DNA from: Methanosarcina acetivorans C2A
GTDB lineage: Archaea > Halobacteriota > Methanosarcinia > Methanosarcinales > Methanosarcinaceae
Length of the DNA: 64,000 nt
Direction of reading: 5' to 3'
NCBI RefSeq assembly: GCF_000007345.1
Contig: NC_003552.1
Coordinates: forward strand, 868,001 to 932,000
Shown: positions 54,532 through 63,303 of the stretch, one piece after another
Numbering within the stretch: position 1 is the first letter of the stretch
Layout: every line of letters begins with the position of its first letter
The notes under the pieces: generated by a model
What the model saw: the letters and a program-made list of their open reading frames with translations, nothing else
Databases searched by the model: none
What the model was told of the DNA's origin: nothing
Translations under genes and position numbers: made by a program

Positions 54532-55425
54532 ACGAAAGAGACTATTAAAGCCTTGATAGACCTGACCAGAGCTCATTTCTCTCTTGTCTGGATTTTGCTT
54601 TTCTACTCGGGTCTTGTCCTTGCTTTTAAAAACTATGGAGAATTTTCCCGGGAAATAACCTTCAAAGCTGTTTTGATAGGACTTTTCGGATTTGAAGGCG
54701 GGCTTGTGCTCAATGATTATGTCGACCGGAAAAGGGATCGGCTTGATGTTGAAGGTGCCCTTACAGTTTACTGGCGCCCTTTTAAGAGCCGTCCTCTCCC
54801 TTCCGGTAGGCTCTCGCCTGCTTTTGCCCTGGCATTGTTCTTGTTATTCTCCGCATTAACAGGAGTCCTGATGCTGACTTTGCCTTTCCCTAACTCTCTG
54901 TATGTGTTTATCACAATGCTTTCTTCATGCATCATTGAGTACTTTTATCAGGTGAAAAGAAAAAACCAGAGTTTTCCCGTCGCTCAGCTTGTGGGAAGAA
55001 TGGACTTTACTCTTTTTCCGGTTGCAGGTTATCTCTGTTACGGAAAACCTGATACTACCCTATTGCTCTACCTGGTCTTTTTCTATCCCTGGACCCTCTC
55101 CCACCTTGCGGTCAATGATTTCATTGATACGGAAAATGACAGGGCAAGGGGAATAAAATCAATTCCCGTACTTTATGGGCTTGAAGGTACATTATTCTGG
55201 ATTTTCGGCTTTACGCTCCTGCATTACCTTGCAGCCCTTCTTTTCTTAAAACAGCTTGGTGATATTGCGCTTTATGGTTTTTTGCTCGGTTTCCTGGTGC
55301 TCGGATTTGCAAACTATAAGCTTTTGAAGGAAAAGAGCCAGAGGGCAGGTTTGTTTGCCCTTTTCCTTTTCCACGTCTCACTCGTGCTCTATTCCTGTTC
55401 GATTATCTTTGACTCCTTTTCCTAA
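54532..55425 (+). CDS. UbiA-family prenyltransferase (paralogue 2), unusual start
   Basis: 297 residues if started at ACG 54532, the codon aligned with ATG 53378 of the first copy (MKETLKAYIDLTR against TKETIKALIDLTR). No ATG, GTG or TTG fits between 54313 and here with a ribosome binding site; a long start at 54313 adds 73 residues of poor quality. GAAGGG abuts the ACG and a 15-bp duplication (GAGGGAACGAAGGTT/GAAGGGACGAAAGAG) precedes it. Asp-rich motifs NDYVDRKRDRLD and VNDFIDTENDRARGIKS are intact. So it is likely functional or recently start-damaged. Confidence 0.8.
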   Translation, partial: TKETIKALIDLTRAHFSLVWILLFYSGLVLAFKNYGEFSREITFKAVLIGLFGFEGGLVLNDYVDRKRDRLDVEGALTVYWRPFKSRPLPSGRLSPAFALALFLLFSALTGVLMLTLPFPNSLYVFITMLSSCIIEYFYQVKRKNQSFPVAQLVGRMDFTLFPVAGYLCYGKPDTTLLLYLVFFYPWTLSHLAVNDFIDTENDRARGIKSIPVLYGLEGTLFWIFGFTLLHYLAALLFLKQLGDIALYGFLLGFLVLGFANYKLLKEKSQRAGLFALFLFHVSLVLYSCSIIFDSFS

Positions 55426-55466
55426 CGCAAACTTTTTAGTTTTTCGGATCTCAGGCTTTCAGGTCC

Positions 55467-56438
55467 TTATTTTTTTCTCCTGCAGAGCCTCAGGGTATGG
55501 CAGCGCAGGCTCCCTCCTCCCGCAAGCAGGGCTTCAGGATGGAAAGGAATAATCTCAACACCTTCGCCTGCAAGGTTTTTCCTTGTGTCCCGGTCAAGTG
55601 CAATGTCATAGTGGAAGATGGTCCCGCTTTCAAGAGGGACAAAAGAACAGGCAAGGCGGCTTTGCTCGGAATCCGACACAGGTACGATCTCCATGCCTTT
55701 CTCCTGCATGTACGCTTTAAAATCGATCCTTTCGCTGGAGTTTTCCGTAAACAGGCAGGTTTCTTCAAAGGCAGGAAGGTAGGCAAGAGCCAGATCTTCC
55801 CTGATCCTGTTGAAGACGGTATCGGGGTGCATGTAGCGCCTGGCTTTCGGAATGCGGGCATAGATTACCTCTTCAAACTCGTTAAGAATATTCGAAATAA
55901 ATTCCCGGATAAAGGGATAGGTGTGCCTTTCCGTATCCGCAACAAAAATAGTATCTTTTGAAAGCAGGAGGCAGCCTTCAAAAAACCCTTCGCATCCGTC
56001 AAACTCGTTGAGTATGGGAATCCCCAGGTTGTTCAGGGCTTCCTTTACGACAATCTCTTCATTTTCCCTCGCAGGCGGACGCATTTTTGAAAGGAGCGCG
56101 CCTTTTCTGGAGATTACCGCAGTATCGTGCAGAAAAGTAAGGTTTGGCATCTTCCGGATAAGTTCACGGTTTTCGTCCACATAGTCTGAAAGCTCATAGA
56201 CCCTGACCCCATTTGATTCCATCAGTTCCTGATACTGCCTGTGTTCTTCAACATATCCGGAAATATCAGGTACTTCGTCATAAAGCCAGTGTTCATAATT
56301 TGATTCGTTAACCAGGGTGAGTTCGTCTCCCGGAGTGTGTACAAGTACGCTTTTCAGCCTCCCCAGTTCATCGCAGCCGTAAGCGATACTTGATCCGGTT
56401 TTTTTCTCCTCCTTCAATTTTTCTATCTGGCAACCCAT
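55467..56438 (-). CDS. arginine-deiminase-like amidinotransferase-superfamily enzyme
   Basis: 323 residues from ATG 56438, supported by AAAAGGGGG (56455-56447) at ideal spacing; longer starts to 56474 overlap the upstream gene and lack one. Pentein fold. Motifs: FLHDTAV (Asp), GCEGFFEG (Glu), RRYMHPDTVF (His and Asp) and the nucleophile Cys in LAGGGSLRCHTLRL near the C-terminus. The HPD motif and Cys-His pattern are those of arginine deiminase and relatives, which hydrolyse or transfer the guanidino carbon of arginine. It is the last gene of a minus-strand cluster with a methyltransferase and a radical SAM enzyme, so its substrate may be a modified arginine or a guanidino product. Confidence 0.85.
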   Translation of the reverse strand: MGCQIEKLKEEKKTGSSIAYGCDELGRLKSVLVHTPGDELTLVNESNYEHWLYDEVPDISGYVEEHRQYQELMESNGVRVYELSDYVDENRELIRKMPNLTFLHDTAVISRKGALLSKMRPPARENEEIVVKEALNNLGIPILNEFDGCEGFFEGCLLLSKDTIFVADTERHTYPFIREFISNILNEFEEVIYARIPKARRYMHPDTVFNRIREDLALAYLPAFEETCLFTENSSERIDFKAYMQEKGMEIVPVSDSEQSRLACSFVPLESGTIFHYDIALDRDTRKNLAGEGVEIIPFHPEALLAGGGSLRCHTLRLCRRKK

Positions 56439-56470
56439 GTCCAGAACCCCCTTTTGATTTATTATCATTT

Positions 56471-57502
56471 TCAAATACGTTTTTTTGCCAGGATCATCAC
56501 ATTTGTCCTGTCTTCACTCAGGAAAGCCTTGAGAAGCTCAAACCCGCAGATGTCCAGAAAAGCGAGAATCTGCCCATATGTATATTTGTAGGTAAAACCC
56601 ATGCGGATGACGTCTCCTTCCTTGAAATCTATGGTCTCTGTCCCTATCCTGATCTCAGCATCTTTCAGGATATTCAGGCTCTTCCGGGTTCTGCAAAGCG
56701 TCCCTATTCTGGAATCCACCTGTGCGAGCAAAATCTCGAAATCGAAGTCCTCGGGAGCCATTCCGTACTGAAGCAGAGGATACATATTGAAAAGCACGTT
56801 CTCTCTTGAGGCATAGGTTCCCAGGATGGATTTTCTTGCAGCCTGTGTCTCTTCCCCGGATTCCTGTGTTGGGAGAAGGTTGGCATCGAAGAAGAATAGG
56901 TCCCCCTGCTCAAGATTTTCATGGACGAGCTGGAGAATGAATTCAGGCTCGTAATTGCAGAAGGTGTTTCCCAGAATGCAGAACAGAACAGGAAGGTGCC
57001 AGTGCTTTTTCAGGAGCGGCATGTCCTCGATAAAAGCGACTATCCCTTTCTTTTCCACTGGCAGGTCTTTTACCTCTTCAAGGGCAAGGTCTACAAAATG
57101 GCTGTTTATGTCTACGGGATAATAGCGTATTGACACTTTTTCCGAGGCTGGCTTTTCAGTCCGATTTTTCTTTATAAGCTCTTCGAGAAGAATTCTTTCT
57201 TTTTCCCCACTCCCTACTCCCACGCTCACAAGGCTCATGCATGCAGGAATAAATCGGACAATCGAAGAGACATTTTCCTCAAGCATGACTTTGAGCTGAC
57301 GGGCAACAGGAAACATTTTTGCCCCATCCAGTTTCAACCAGTTATTTGCCCCTCCTGAACCTGTATAGAGGAGATAATCGGGCAGTTCGTATTTCTTGAG
57401 GCTTTCGTACAGCTTCTCTTCGGGACTTTTCTCACTGATAGTTATGATCTTTTCTTCTTGTTCCGGATCCTGTTCCAATATTGCTTTTCCTCTGCTGTTC
57501 AC
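56471..57502 (-). CDS. EgtD-like (histidine-specific type) SAM methyltransferase
   Basis: 343 residues; Methyltransf_33 family. SAM-binding SLVSVGVGSGEKERILLEEL, IRYYPVDINSHFVDLALEEV, LPVLFCILGNTFCNYEPEFI (the family 'GntigN---' motif) and LEQGDLFFFDANLLPTQESG. EgtD uses this fold to trimethylate histidine in ergothioneine synthesis; relatives methylate other amino-acid amines. No EgtB-like sulfoxide synthase is nearby, so the product differs. The stop lies about 33 bases before the start of the deiminase-like gene, and the radical SAM gene ends 92 bp upstream. Confidence 0.8.
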   Translation of the reverse strand: MNSRGKAILEQDPEQEEKIITISEKSPEEKLYESLKKYELPDYLLYTGSGGANNWLKLDGAKMFPVARQLKVMLEENVSSIVRFIPACMSLVSVGVGSGEKERILLEELIKKNRTEKPASEKVSIRYYPVDINSHFVDLALEEVKDLPVEKKGIVAFIEDMPLLKKHWHLPVLFCILGNTFCNYEPEFILQLVHENLEQGDLFFFDANLLPTQESGEETQAARKSILGTYASRENVLFNMYPLLQYGMAPEDFDFEILLAQVDSRIGTLCRTRKSLNILKDAEIRIGTETIDFKEGDVIRMGFTYKYTYGQILAFLDICGFELLKAFLSEDRTNVMILAKKRI

Positions 57503-57594
57503 CTTCTCACTTCCGGGGGCTATCCCGTATTAGATGTGCCCTTTACCTGAGCAATTTTCAGATTTCTTGCCTGGATCCGGTTTTTGTTATTTCA

Positions 57595-58740
57595 TTATTC
57601 TTTGAAGCACTGCTGGCATTCCATCCTCAGGGCTTCAAGCGGCCCGGCTCCGTTATTTATCCCGACGCTGTAGGCATACCCGCGGCAGCCTATGCATTCT
57701 TTGATGTATTCGCAGTTCCCGCATCTGCCTTCAAGTACTTTGTCGATATTCCTTACATATGTGAAGAGCTTGGAGTCATAGATCTCCTTCAGGCTCATCC
57801 TGTTCACGTTATAGGGATATTCCCCATTAACCCTGAGTGCTGGATGTTCGTCCAGTTTCGTAGGCGCACAGGGCCTGACATTCCCTTCTATATTGATGTA
57901 CAGGCTGTAAAGGTGCTGGAGGCAGCCGCTTGCGGTGATAGGGGTATAGGGCAGCCAGTTATACCCGTAATAATTCCTGTCTATCTCAAGAAGTCTCAGC
58001 TTGTATTCTTTTATCTCATCGGCTGTGAGCAGCTTATCTTCAAGTTCGTCATTTGCCCTGCCTGTCGGCGTAAGGATCTCCATATTGGGAAAAATATTGT
58101 TCTGCCGACAGAAATGCCATATCTCCGCAATCTCTTCAAGGTTCAGCTTATTGCTCACAAAAGAGATTCCCAGGCGGAGTTTTCCGGGCTCTGCGGGTTT
58201 TGAAAAGCCTGCTTTCTGGAGGTTTCCAAGTCCGGTCTTTATATCTTTGAAAGCCCCTTCCCTGCCTGCCAGATAGTCCTGGACCTCAGGCTTGAGGGAA
58301 TCGAGCTTTCCCATAACAGAGGCGTTGTGTTCATACAGGAAGTCTGCAAGCTCCTCTGTCATTAAAATAGTGTTCGAAAACAGCATCGGGACGATTCCAA
58401 GGGAATCAATGTAGGCAATCAATTCTCTAAAGTTCGGGTACAGAGTTGGCTCTCCTCCCCCGATCACAACCACAGACCTGATCCCGAGTTCTTTTGCTTC
58501 GGATATTATGCGTTTAAGGACATTAAAGTCCGCTATTTTCACCGAGTCCTCCCCGCTCTGTGCATAGCAGTAGCGACAGTGGAGGTTACATGAGGTGTTC
58601 GTTTCAAGCCGTATGGCTAAAAGCCTGTTTGAATCCCTCGCTCCATAGGCTTCCTGTGCCCCGTACATGTATCCCCTCAGGATAGGTGGAGGAGAAAACA
58701 GGCTCAACGCATCGAAATTCTTAGACTCTTTCCCCAACAT
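57595..58740 (-). CDS. radical SAM enzyme with SPASM-like C-terminus
   Basis: 381 residues. NTSCNLHCRYCYAQSG gives the [4Fe-4S] cluster motif (Cys51, 55, 58); SVVVIGGGEPTLYPN is the SAM-binding GGEP. C-terminal cysteines in SGCLQHLYSLYINIEGNVRP, GRCGNCEYIKECIGCRGYAY and ECQQC would bind auxiliary clusters, as in SPASM enzymes that modify peptides or small molecules. First gene of a minus-strand cluster with an EgtD-like methyltransferase and an arginine-deiminase-like enzyme. No precursor-peptide gene recognised nearby. Its promoter region is shared with a divergent radical SAM gene. Confidence 0.9.
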   Translation of the reverse strand: MLGKESKNFDALSLFSPPPILRGYMYGAQEAYGARDSNRLLAIRLETNTSCNLHCRYCYAQSGEDSVKIADFNVLKRIISEAKELGIRSVVVIGGGEPTLYPNFRELIAYIDSLGIVPMLFSNTILMTEELADFLYEHNASVMGKLDSLKPEVQDYLAGREGAFKDIKTGLGNLQKAGFSKPAEPGKLRLGISFVSNKLNLEEIAEIWHFCRQNNIFPNMEILTPTGRANDELEDKLLTADEIKEYKLRLLEIDRNYYGYNWLPYTPITASGCLQHLYSLYINIEGNVRPCAPTKLDEHPALRVNGEYPYNVNRMSLKEIYDSKLFTYVRNIDKVLEGRCGNCEYIKECIGCRGYAYSVGINNGAGPLEALRMECQQCFKE

Positions 58741-58961
58741 ATTAAAAGGTATATAAATCCCCCTTTATCAAGTTGCAAGAAACTAAGTGTTATTTTCGGG
58801 ATCAGATGGTTGATTTTGTTTTGATGTTTTTATTTTTTATTTCGGATTTGTTTTCGTTTTTTCCAAATGTTTTTCCCCATTTTTTATTGAAATTGCCTAT
58901 TTTATTCTAAGTTATTCTGTTCTCAAGTTTCTTATAGCTTTCAATTCAATCTTATTCCGGG
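58741..58961. promoter_or_regulatory. divergent promoter region between two radical SAM genes
   Basis: 221 AT-rich bases. On the minus strand GGATTTATATACCTTTTAAT (58760-58741) runs right to the start of the SPASM gene and holds a TATA-like TTTATATA, which is close to the start codon (short leader). No gene is present. Confidence 0.4.
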
Positions 58962-59891
58962 ATGTTTGAAGAAATTCAGGTTAAAAAAGCTCTGAATAAA
59001 ATAAAGGGAACTAGCAGGCTCAAATTACCCTTCCGCTGGGACCTGAACCTTTACAGGGGATGTGGACACGGCTGCAGCTATTGTTATGCAATGTATTCCC
59101 ACAGCTATCTGGAAAAAGAAGAAAAACCCTCATGTTCAGGGGAAGAAGACTCGGATTTTTTCCGGAAGATCTATGTAAAAACCAACATTGCAGAAGCTCT
59201 TGAAAAGCAGCTTGGAGCCCGGTCCTGGAAAAAAGAGCTGATCAACATAGGTGGGGTTTGTGACAGCTACCAGCCCGCCGAGGCACGGTACGGCCTGATG
59301 CGGGAGGTCCTGAAACTGATGATCGAGTACAAAAATCCGGTTACCATCTCCACAAAATCGGCTCTTATCCTCAGAGACTTTGACCTGCTTGAAGAACTTG
59401 CTGAACTGACATATGTAAATGTCGCAGTCACGGTCACCACGACGGATGAAAAGCTCAGTTCCCTGCTGGAACCCCTGGCTTCTTCTCCGGAAAAACGTTT
59501 TTCAGTCCTGCGGGCTTTCAAAGATTCCACTGCTACTACCGGGCTACATATGATGCCGATTCTCCCTTTTCTTACGGACAGCCCTGAAAATCTCGAGCAA
59601 GTTTTTTCCCGTGCAGCCGAATGTGAAGTCGATTATGCTCTTCCGGGCCTGCTTAATCTCAGGGGAGAAACCAGAAAGCATTTTTTCAATTTCCTTTCCC
59701 GCAATTTCCCCGAATTTTCTGCCCCTTACCGCAAATTGTATGCAAAAGGAGGCGTAGATAGCAGCTATAAGGCTGAACTTTACGGGGTAATCAGGACTCT
59801 CATGGAAAAATACCGGCTTTCAGCCGATTATATGAAACCTCTGGAAGCAGGGCTTTCCCGTTCCCGACAGCTTAAACTCACTGATTTTTAA
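58962..59891 (+). CDS. SPL-family radical SAM protein
   Basis: 309 residues. [20 protein letters not shown] gives the C-x3-C-x2-C cluster (Cys34, 38, 41) in the SPL/Rv2578c-type context. [20 protein letters not shown] and [20 protein letters not shown] are typical of this family. Its best-known member, spore photoproduct lyase, repairs DNA, but the archaeal ones are uncharacterised. A C-terminal SPASM part is absent. Transcribed divergently from the SPASM gene cluster. Confidence 0.88.
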   Translation: MFEEIQVKKALNKIKGTSRLKLPFRWDLNLYRGCGHGCSYCYAMYSHSYLEKEEKPSCSGEEDSDFFRKIYVKTNIAEALEKQLGARSWKKELINIGGVCDSYQPAEARYGLMREVLKLMIEYKNPVTISTKSALILRDFDLLEELAELTYVNVAVTVTTTDEKLSSLLEPLASSPEKRFSVLRAFKDSTATTGLHMMPILPFLTDSPENLEQVFSRAAECEVDYALPGLLNLRGETRKHFFNFLSRNFPEFSAPYRKLYAKGGVDSSYKAELYGVIRTLMEKYRLSADYMKPLEAGLSRSRQLKLTDF

Positions 59892-60092
59892 GGAACTATG
59901 TTTGAGCTGTTCATAAAAGCATTTAAATGAGGAAAACAAAAATCTGAACTTTCATGTCTCAGGTTTTACCTGTCTGTTCGGACATGCACATGGAAAAACA
60001 AGTTCCGAAAGCTCTTACTTTTGGCTTCCGGTTTATGTAAATCCGAACACTTTTTCCCGTGAATATTTTTTCTTTATTTCTGGTTTTCTTCT

Positions 60093-60416
60093 TTATTTTT
60101 CGCAGCTACAGAAAATGTTGCCTTTCAGGATCTCTTTCCAGTCGCCGATTACGTCATGGGTCCAGCAGTCGTCGGCTCCTGCAGCTTCCCGCATGACAAG
60201 GGCAAAGATATATGAGAGTTCCTTGACTGTAGCTCCTGCTTCGAGGGCACCTTTGAAGTGCTTCAGGACGCAGGGTTTTGACCTGGCTTTTATCGAGAGG
60301 GCAAAGCAGATGAACTGATAGGTCTTTTCGTCAATCATCCTTTTTTCGGCATAGAGCTGGTCAATCTCGTCCAGCTTCTGGGTGAATTCAGGGAAAAATT
60401 CTTCCAGCATTCTCAT
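60093..60416 (-). CDS. carboxymuconolactone decarboxylase-like (AhpD fold) protein
   Basis: 107 residues. EKRMIDEKTYQFICFALSIK, then KPCVLKHFKGALEAGATVKE and LSYIFALVMREAAGADDCW fit the CMD fold. The usual redox pair C-x2-C-x3-H is reduced to a single Cys in SKPCVLKH, so a thiol peroxidase-like function is doubtful; the C-terminal FCSC could give another pair. Function unknown. It stands alone between short AT-rich gaps. Confidence 0.85.
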   Translation of the reverse strand: MRMLEEFFPEFTQKLDEIDQLYAEKRMIDEKTYQFICFALSIKARSKPCVLKHFKGALEAGATVKELSYIFALVMREAAGADDCWTHDVIGDWKEILKGNIFCSCEK

Positions 60417-60543
60417 TTCTACGGCTCCTTTTTTACCTGCACGCCTGCAGGTTCACGCTGTTAAGGCGGTACAGATATTATGCTATTTTTTTATATTTAA
60501 GGATTAGTTCAAAATCTTTTGAAACCGCTCTCTTAATCCCTAA

Positions 60544-61260
60544 TCATAATTTTTCAAGGGATGCTTTTTCTTCCAGAGTTAAAAAAAGACAGTTTTCAGC
60601 TTTAGAAGCATGTATCAGAGCCTTAAGGTTTTCAAGGGCTTTTTCTCCGGTATTGAACTTGCAGTCCGGACGTACAGGCACTCCGGACATGTCCACAAAT
60701 TCCCAGGGATGGACAAAAATCACAGGAGCTGTTATACGCCTGAGTACCGGGATAAAAATATCCTGGGGTAGTCTCAGAAAAGAGGAGGTAATTGTTGCCG
60801 GAATCCTTATTATTTTGCCTTCTATCCTTGTTTTTTGGAAAAAGGGAGGCTTGTAAGCTGCAAGGGAGGAGTCGTACCGAAAGCCCTCTTCTTCCAGAAG
60901 TTCAAGATAGCTTTCAGGGAACTGAAGGTTTGGAGCCCTGAAGGAAACCACCCGCTTTTCAAACTGCCTGAGCACGTTTCCCGCCTGCTTCAGGGCAATT
61001 TTTGCCTCTTCCTTTCCCATGCGGTCAAAACGGGTATGGGTATATCCGTGACAGCCCAGCTCATGTCCCTCTTCCGGGACCCGGCAGATAAGATCCGGAT
61101 ACTGCTCTGCCATCATACCTGTCACAAAGAAAGTAGCCTTTATTCCTTCTTTTTTGAAGAGTTCCAGCAGTGCTGGCATCCCCTCTTCCATTCCCCTTGT
61201 ACTTGTAAGCATGGGTGGGCAGTCTTCTTCCACATCAACTGTTATGGTGATGTTTTTCAT
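60544..61260 (-). CDS. polysaccharide deacetylase (NodB-type)
   Basis: 238 residues from ATG 61260, supported by GAGAGGT five bases upstream; the longer start at 61347 would overlap much more of the previous gene. NITITVDVEEDCPPML gives the catalytic and metal Asp, ATFFVTGMMAEQYPDLI and HELGCHGYTHTRFD the metal histidines, and SFRAPNLQFPESYLELLEEE the Arg-containing motif. Such enzymes remove N-acetyl groups from sugars. It overlaps the glycosyltransferase by 26 bases, so the pair is coupled; its target is probably the glycan or glycolipid built by that enzyme. Confidence 0.9.
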   Translation of the reverse strand: MKNITITVDVEEDCPPMLTSTRGMEEGMPALLELFKKEGIKATFFVTGMMAEQYPDLICRVPEEGHELGCHGYTHTRFDRMGKEEAKIALKQAGNVLRQFEKRVVSFRAPNLQFPESYLELLEEEGFRYDSSLAAYKPPFFQKTRIEGKIIRIPATITSSFLRLPQDIFIPVLRRITAPVIFVHPWEFVDMSGVPVRPDCKFNTGEKALENLKALIHASKAENCLFLTLEEKASLEKL

Positions 61261-62365
61261 AAATGACCTCTCTATATACCCGGCAGGTCTGTTCATAGAT
61301 TTTGTTCCAATCGTAATTTGAAAGCCCTTCACCAGCCTTTCGGGCAAATTCGGCTCTTAAGGCCGGCTTTTCTATCAGGTCCTGAAGACAGGATGCAAAT
61401 TCCGAAAGGTTATCTGCAAGGTATCCGTTTACTCCGTGTGTGATAATGTCTGAGATCCCGCTGTGGTTCATTGCCACAACAGGGACATTTTTTGAGATCG
61501 CTTCCAGAATCGAAATTCCAAAGGCCTCATCACTGGAGGGGAGGGCAAAGATATCTGCCTGTTCCAGATATTCCAGTACCGCCTTCCGGGGCACTTCCCC
61601 TGTAAAGTAGAAGTTTTCGGACAAACCGGATTCTTCCACCTTTTTTTCCAGGTTTTTTAGAAGGGGGCCATCACCTATCATCAGGAATATCAGGTTTTCA
61701 TATTTTTTAAGGAAAGAAGGGGCAAGTCCTATAAGGTTCTGGACCCCTTTCTTTTTTGTCATTCGGGCGACCGTTATGATTACAAGTTTTCCTTTCCTGT
61801 CAAAAGGAAGAGGGGCTATGGGGTTACTTTCCTCATATTCCATACCGTTGAAGATCCTGTAAACGGGTTTTTTTGTCATCAGTTTCGTATCCTTTTCAAC
61901 TGCTGAACTGACAGCAATTACAGCATCGGCATTTCCTACAAGTAGTTTTCCTGCAAGATACAGATAAAGGCGAAGCGGCGTATGTCCTACGAGAGAATGG
62001 TTGGTAACCACCGAGGGGATCCCGAGTTTTCTGGCTGCGATAAGAGCTATCATGCCGAGTGGGGAGTCCAGCCCGTGAGAATTAATAATGTCATAATTCC
62101 CTTCTTTTAGAAGCCGGTAGAGCTCTTTATACGCACCCGGCATCAGGAATCGCTGCTGTCCGGGAAAGGGGCTGCTTTTGATTCTGATTATTGCGACCCC
62201 GTCCCTGATATTGTATTCTGGGATGTTCGGATAGCATCTGGTAATGACATGTACTTTATGACCCCGCTGATTCAGGGTTTTTGCAAGGGCGTGTATGGAA
62301 TATTCGATTCCCCCTACTTTCGGAAAATACCAATCGCTGATCAGCGCGATTTTGTGTTTTTCCAT
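61235..62365 (-). CDS. GT4-family glycosyltransferase
   Basis: 376 residues, GT-B fold. N-terminal IALISDWYFPKVGGIEYSIH, GNYDIINSHGLDSPLGMIAL, and C-terminal VARMTKKKGVQNLIGLAPSF, DEAFGISILEAISKNVPVVA (E-x7-E nucleotide-sugar motif). It transfers a sugar to a lipid or glycan. Overlaps the membrane protein gene before it by 25 bases and the deacetylase after it by 26 bases, marking a tight operon. Confidence 0.92.
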   Translation of the reverse strand: MEKHKIALISDWYFPKVGGIEYSIHALAKTLNQRGHKVHVITRCYPNIPEYNIRDGVAIIRIKSSPFPGQQRFLMPGAYKELYRLLKEGNYDIINSHGLDSPLGMIALIAARKLGIPSVVTNHSLVGHTPLRLYLYLAGKLLVGNADAVIAVSSAVEKDTKLMTKKPVYRIFNGMEYEESNPIAPLPFDRKGKLVIITVARMTKKKGVQNLIGLAPSFLKKYENLIFLMIGDGPLLKNLEKKVEESGLSENFYFTGEVPRKAVLEYLEQADIFALPSSDEAFGISILEAISKNVPVVAMNHSGISDIITHGVNGYLADNLSEFASCLQDLIEKPALRAEFARKAGEGLSNYDWNKIYEQTCRVYREVIYEKHHHNS

Positions 62366-63303
62366 GCCGTAACCCCTCCGTAATAAGACAGATACAGAAA
62401 CCCTATCATGCTACTGAGCCCATAGGATATGAGACGCTCAATAAACACAAAACTACCAGCAGATGCGAGGGGTAGCCCGAAATACAGGAGCAGATAGACA
62501 AGTCCTCCTTCGACAATTCCAAGCCCGCCAGGTGTGATAGGGAGGCATCCGAGTACGAAGTAAAGGATCGAAACCGCTGCTATAATATGCAGGGGGATGG
62601 GAAGTTTCAGGGCTGAAGCGATCATTTCCAGGCGCACAATATCAAGAACCCAGACCCCGCATGAGAGCAGGAGCACAGGAACAAAAGATTTGCGTAGCTG
62701 TTTCCAATTATGATGAAGCCTGTTCAGAAAGGGCTCAAGTCTTTTTCGGAATAACCAGGTTCCTGTCCCTGCTCCAAGGAAGAATAAGGGAAGAAAAAGG
62801 GCTGTACTCCACGATAGCATACCTCTATGGAGCTGGAAGATATCCCTGGTGAAAGGGAAAAAATAAAGCGAATAGAGAAATAGCAGAGCAATCGGAATTG
62901 CTTCGACCAGCCTTTCGAAGAGGATCGTTATAAGGGCATGAGTATGGACGATTCCAAAGCGTCGATTGACCCAGATTATTCGGAGAGGTTCTCCTCCAAA
63001 CCTGCTTGCCGGGGTGAAGTTATTTACGAATATTGCCCCAAAGAAAATGGGAAAAAGGTCTGTTGCTTTTAGATCGTACCCGATGGAAGAGAGCACCTTT
63101 TGCCAGCGAATAGCAAAGAAATATACACTCAAAAGGTAGACTGAAAATGCCAGGACAAAATAACGGATCTGGATTTGCCGGAGCATCTTCCAGCTTTCCT
63201 CCAGAAGAAGTGTTAGTTCTGTCCAGCGAACGTATACAAGAATTGATGCTGTCATAAGCAGTAAGATAACTGCAACGCTTCGTCTTAAGACTCCCCGTTT
63301 CAA
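62341..63303 (-). CDS. LPG-synthase-TM / flippase-like integral membrane protein
   Basis: 320 residues with about eight membrane helices; UPF0104/lysylphosphatidylglycerol synthase transmembrane family. Signature stretches: FAIRWQKVLSSIGYDLKATD, GAIFVNNFTPASRFGGEPLR, ERLVEAIPIALLFLYSLYFF, and LPITPGGLGIVEGGLVYLLL. Relatives move or modify lipid-linked compounds, as in archaeal AglD neighbours. First gene of a three-gene operon with a GT4 enzyme and a deacetylase, probably making a surface glycolipid or polysaccharide. Confidence 0.9.
   Translation of the reverse strand: MKRGVLRRSVAVILLLMTASILVYVRWTELTLLLEESWKMLRQIQIRYFVLAFSVYLLSVYFFAIRWQKVLSSIGYDLKATDLFPIFFGAIFVNNFTPASRFGGEPLRIIWVNRRFGIVHTHALITILFERLVEAIPIALLFLYSLYFFPFTRDIFQLHRGMLSWSTALFLPLFFLGAGTGTWLFRKRLEPFLNRLHHNWKQLRKSFVPVLLLSCGVWVLDIVRLEMIASALKLPIPLHIIAAVSILYFVLGCLPITPGGLGIVEGGLVYLLLYFGLPLASAGSFVFIERLISYGLSSMIGFLYLSYYGGVTAWKNTKSR

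Noticed and set aside
57481-58203. 240-residue plus-strand ORF
   Set aside because: Antisense shadow of the radical SAM/SPASM gene.
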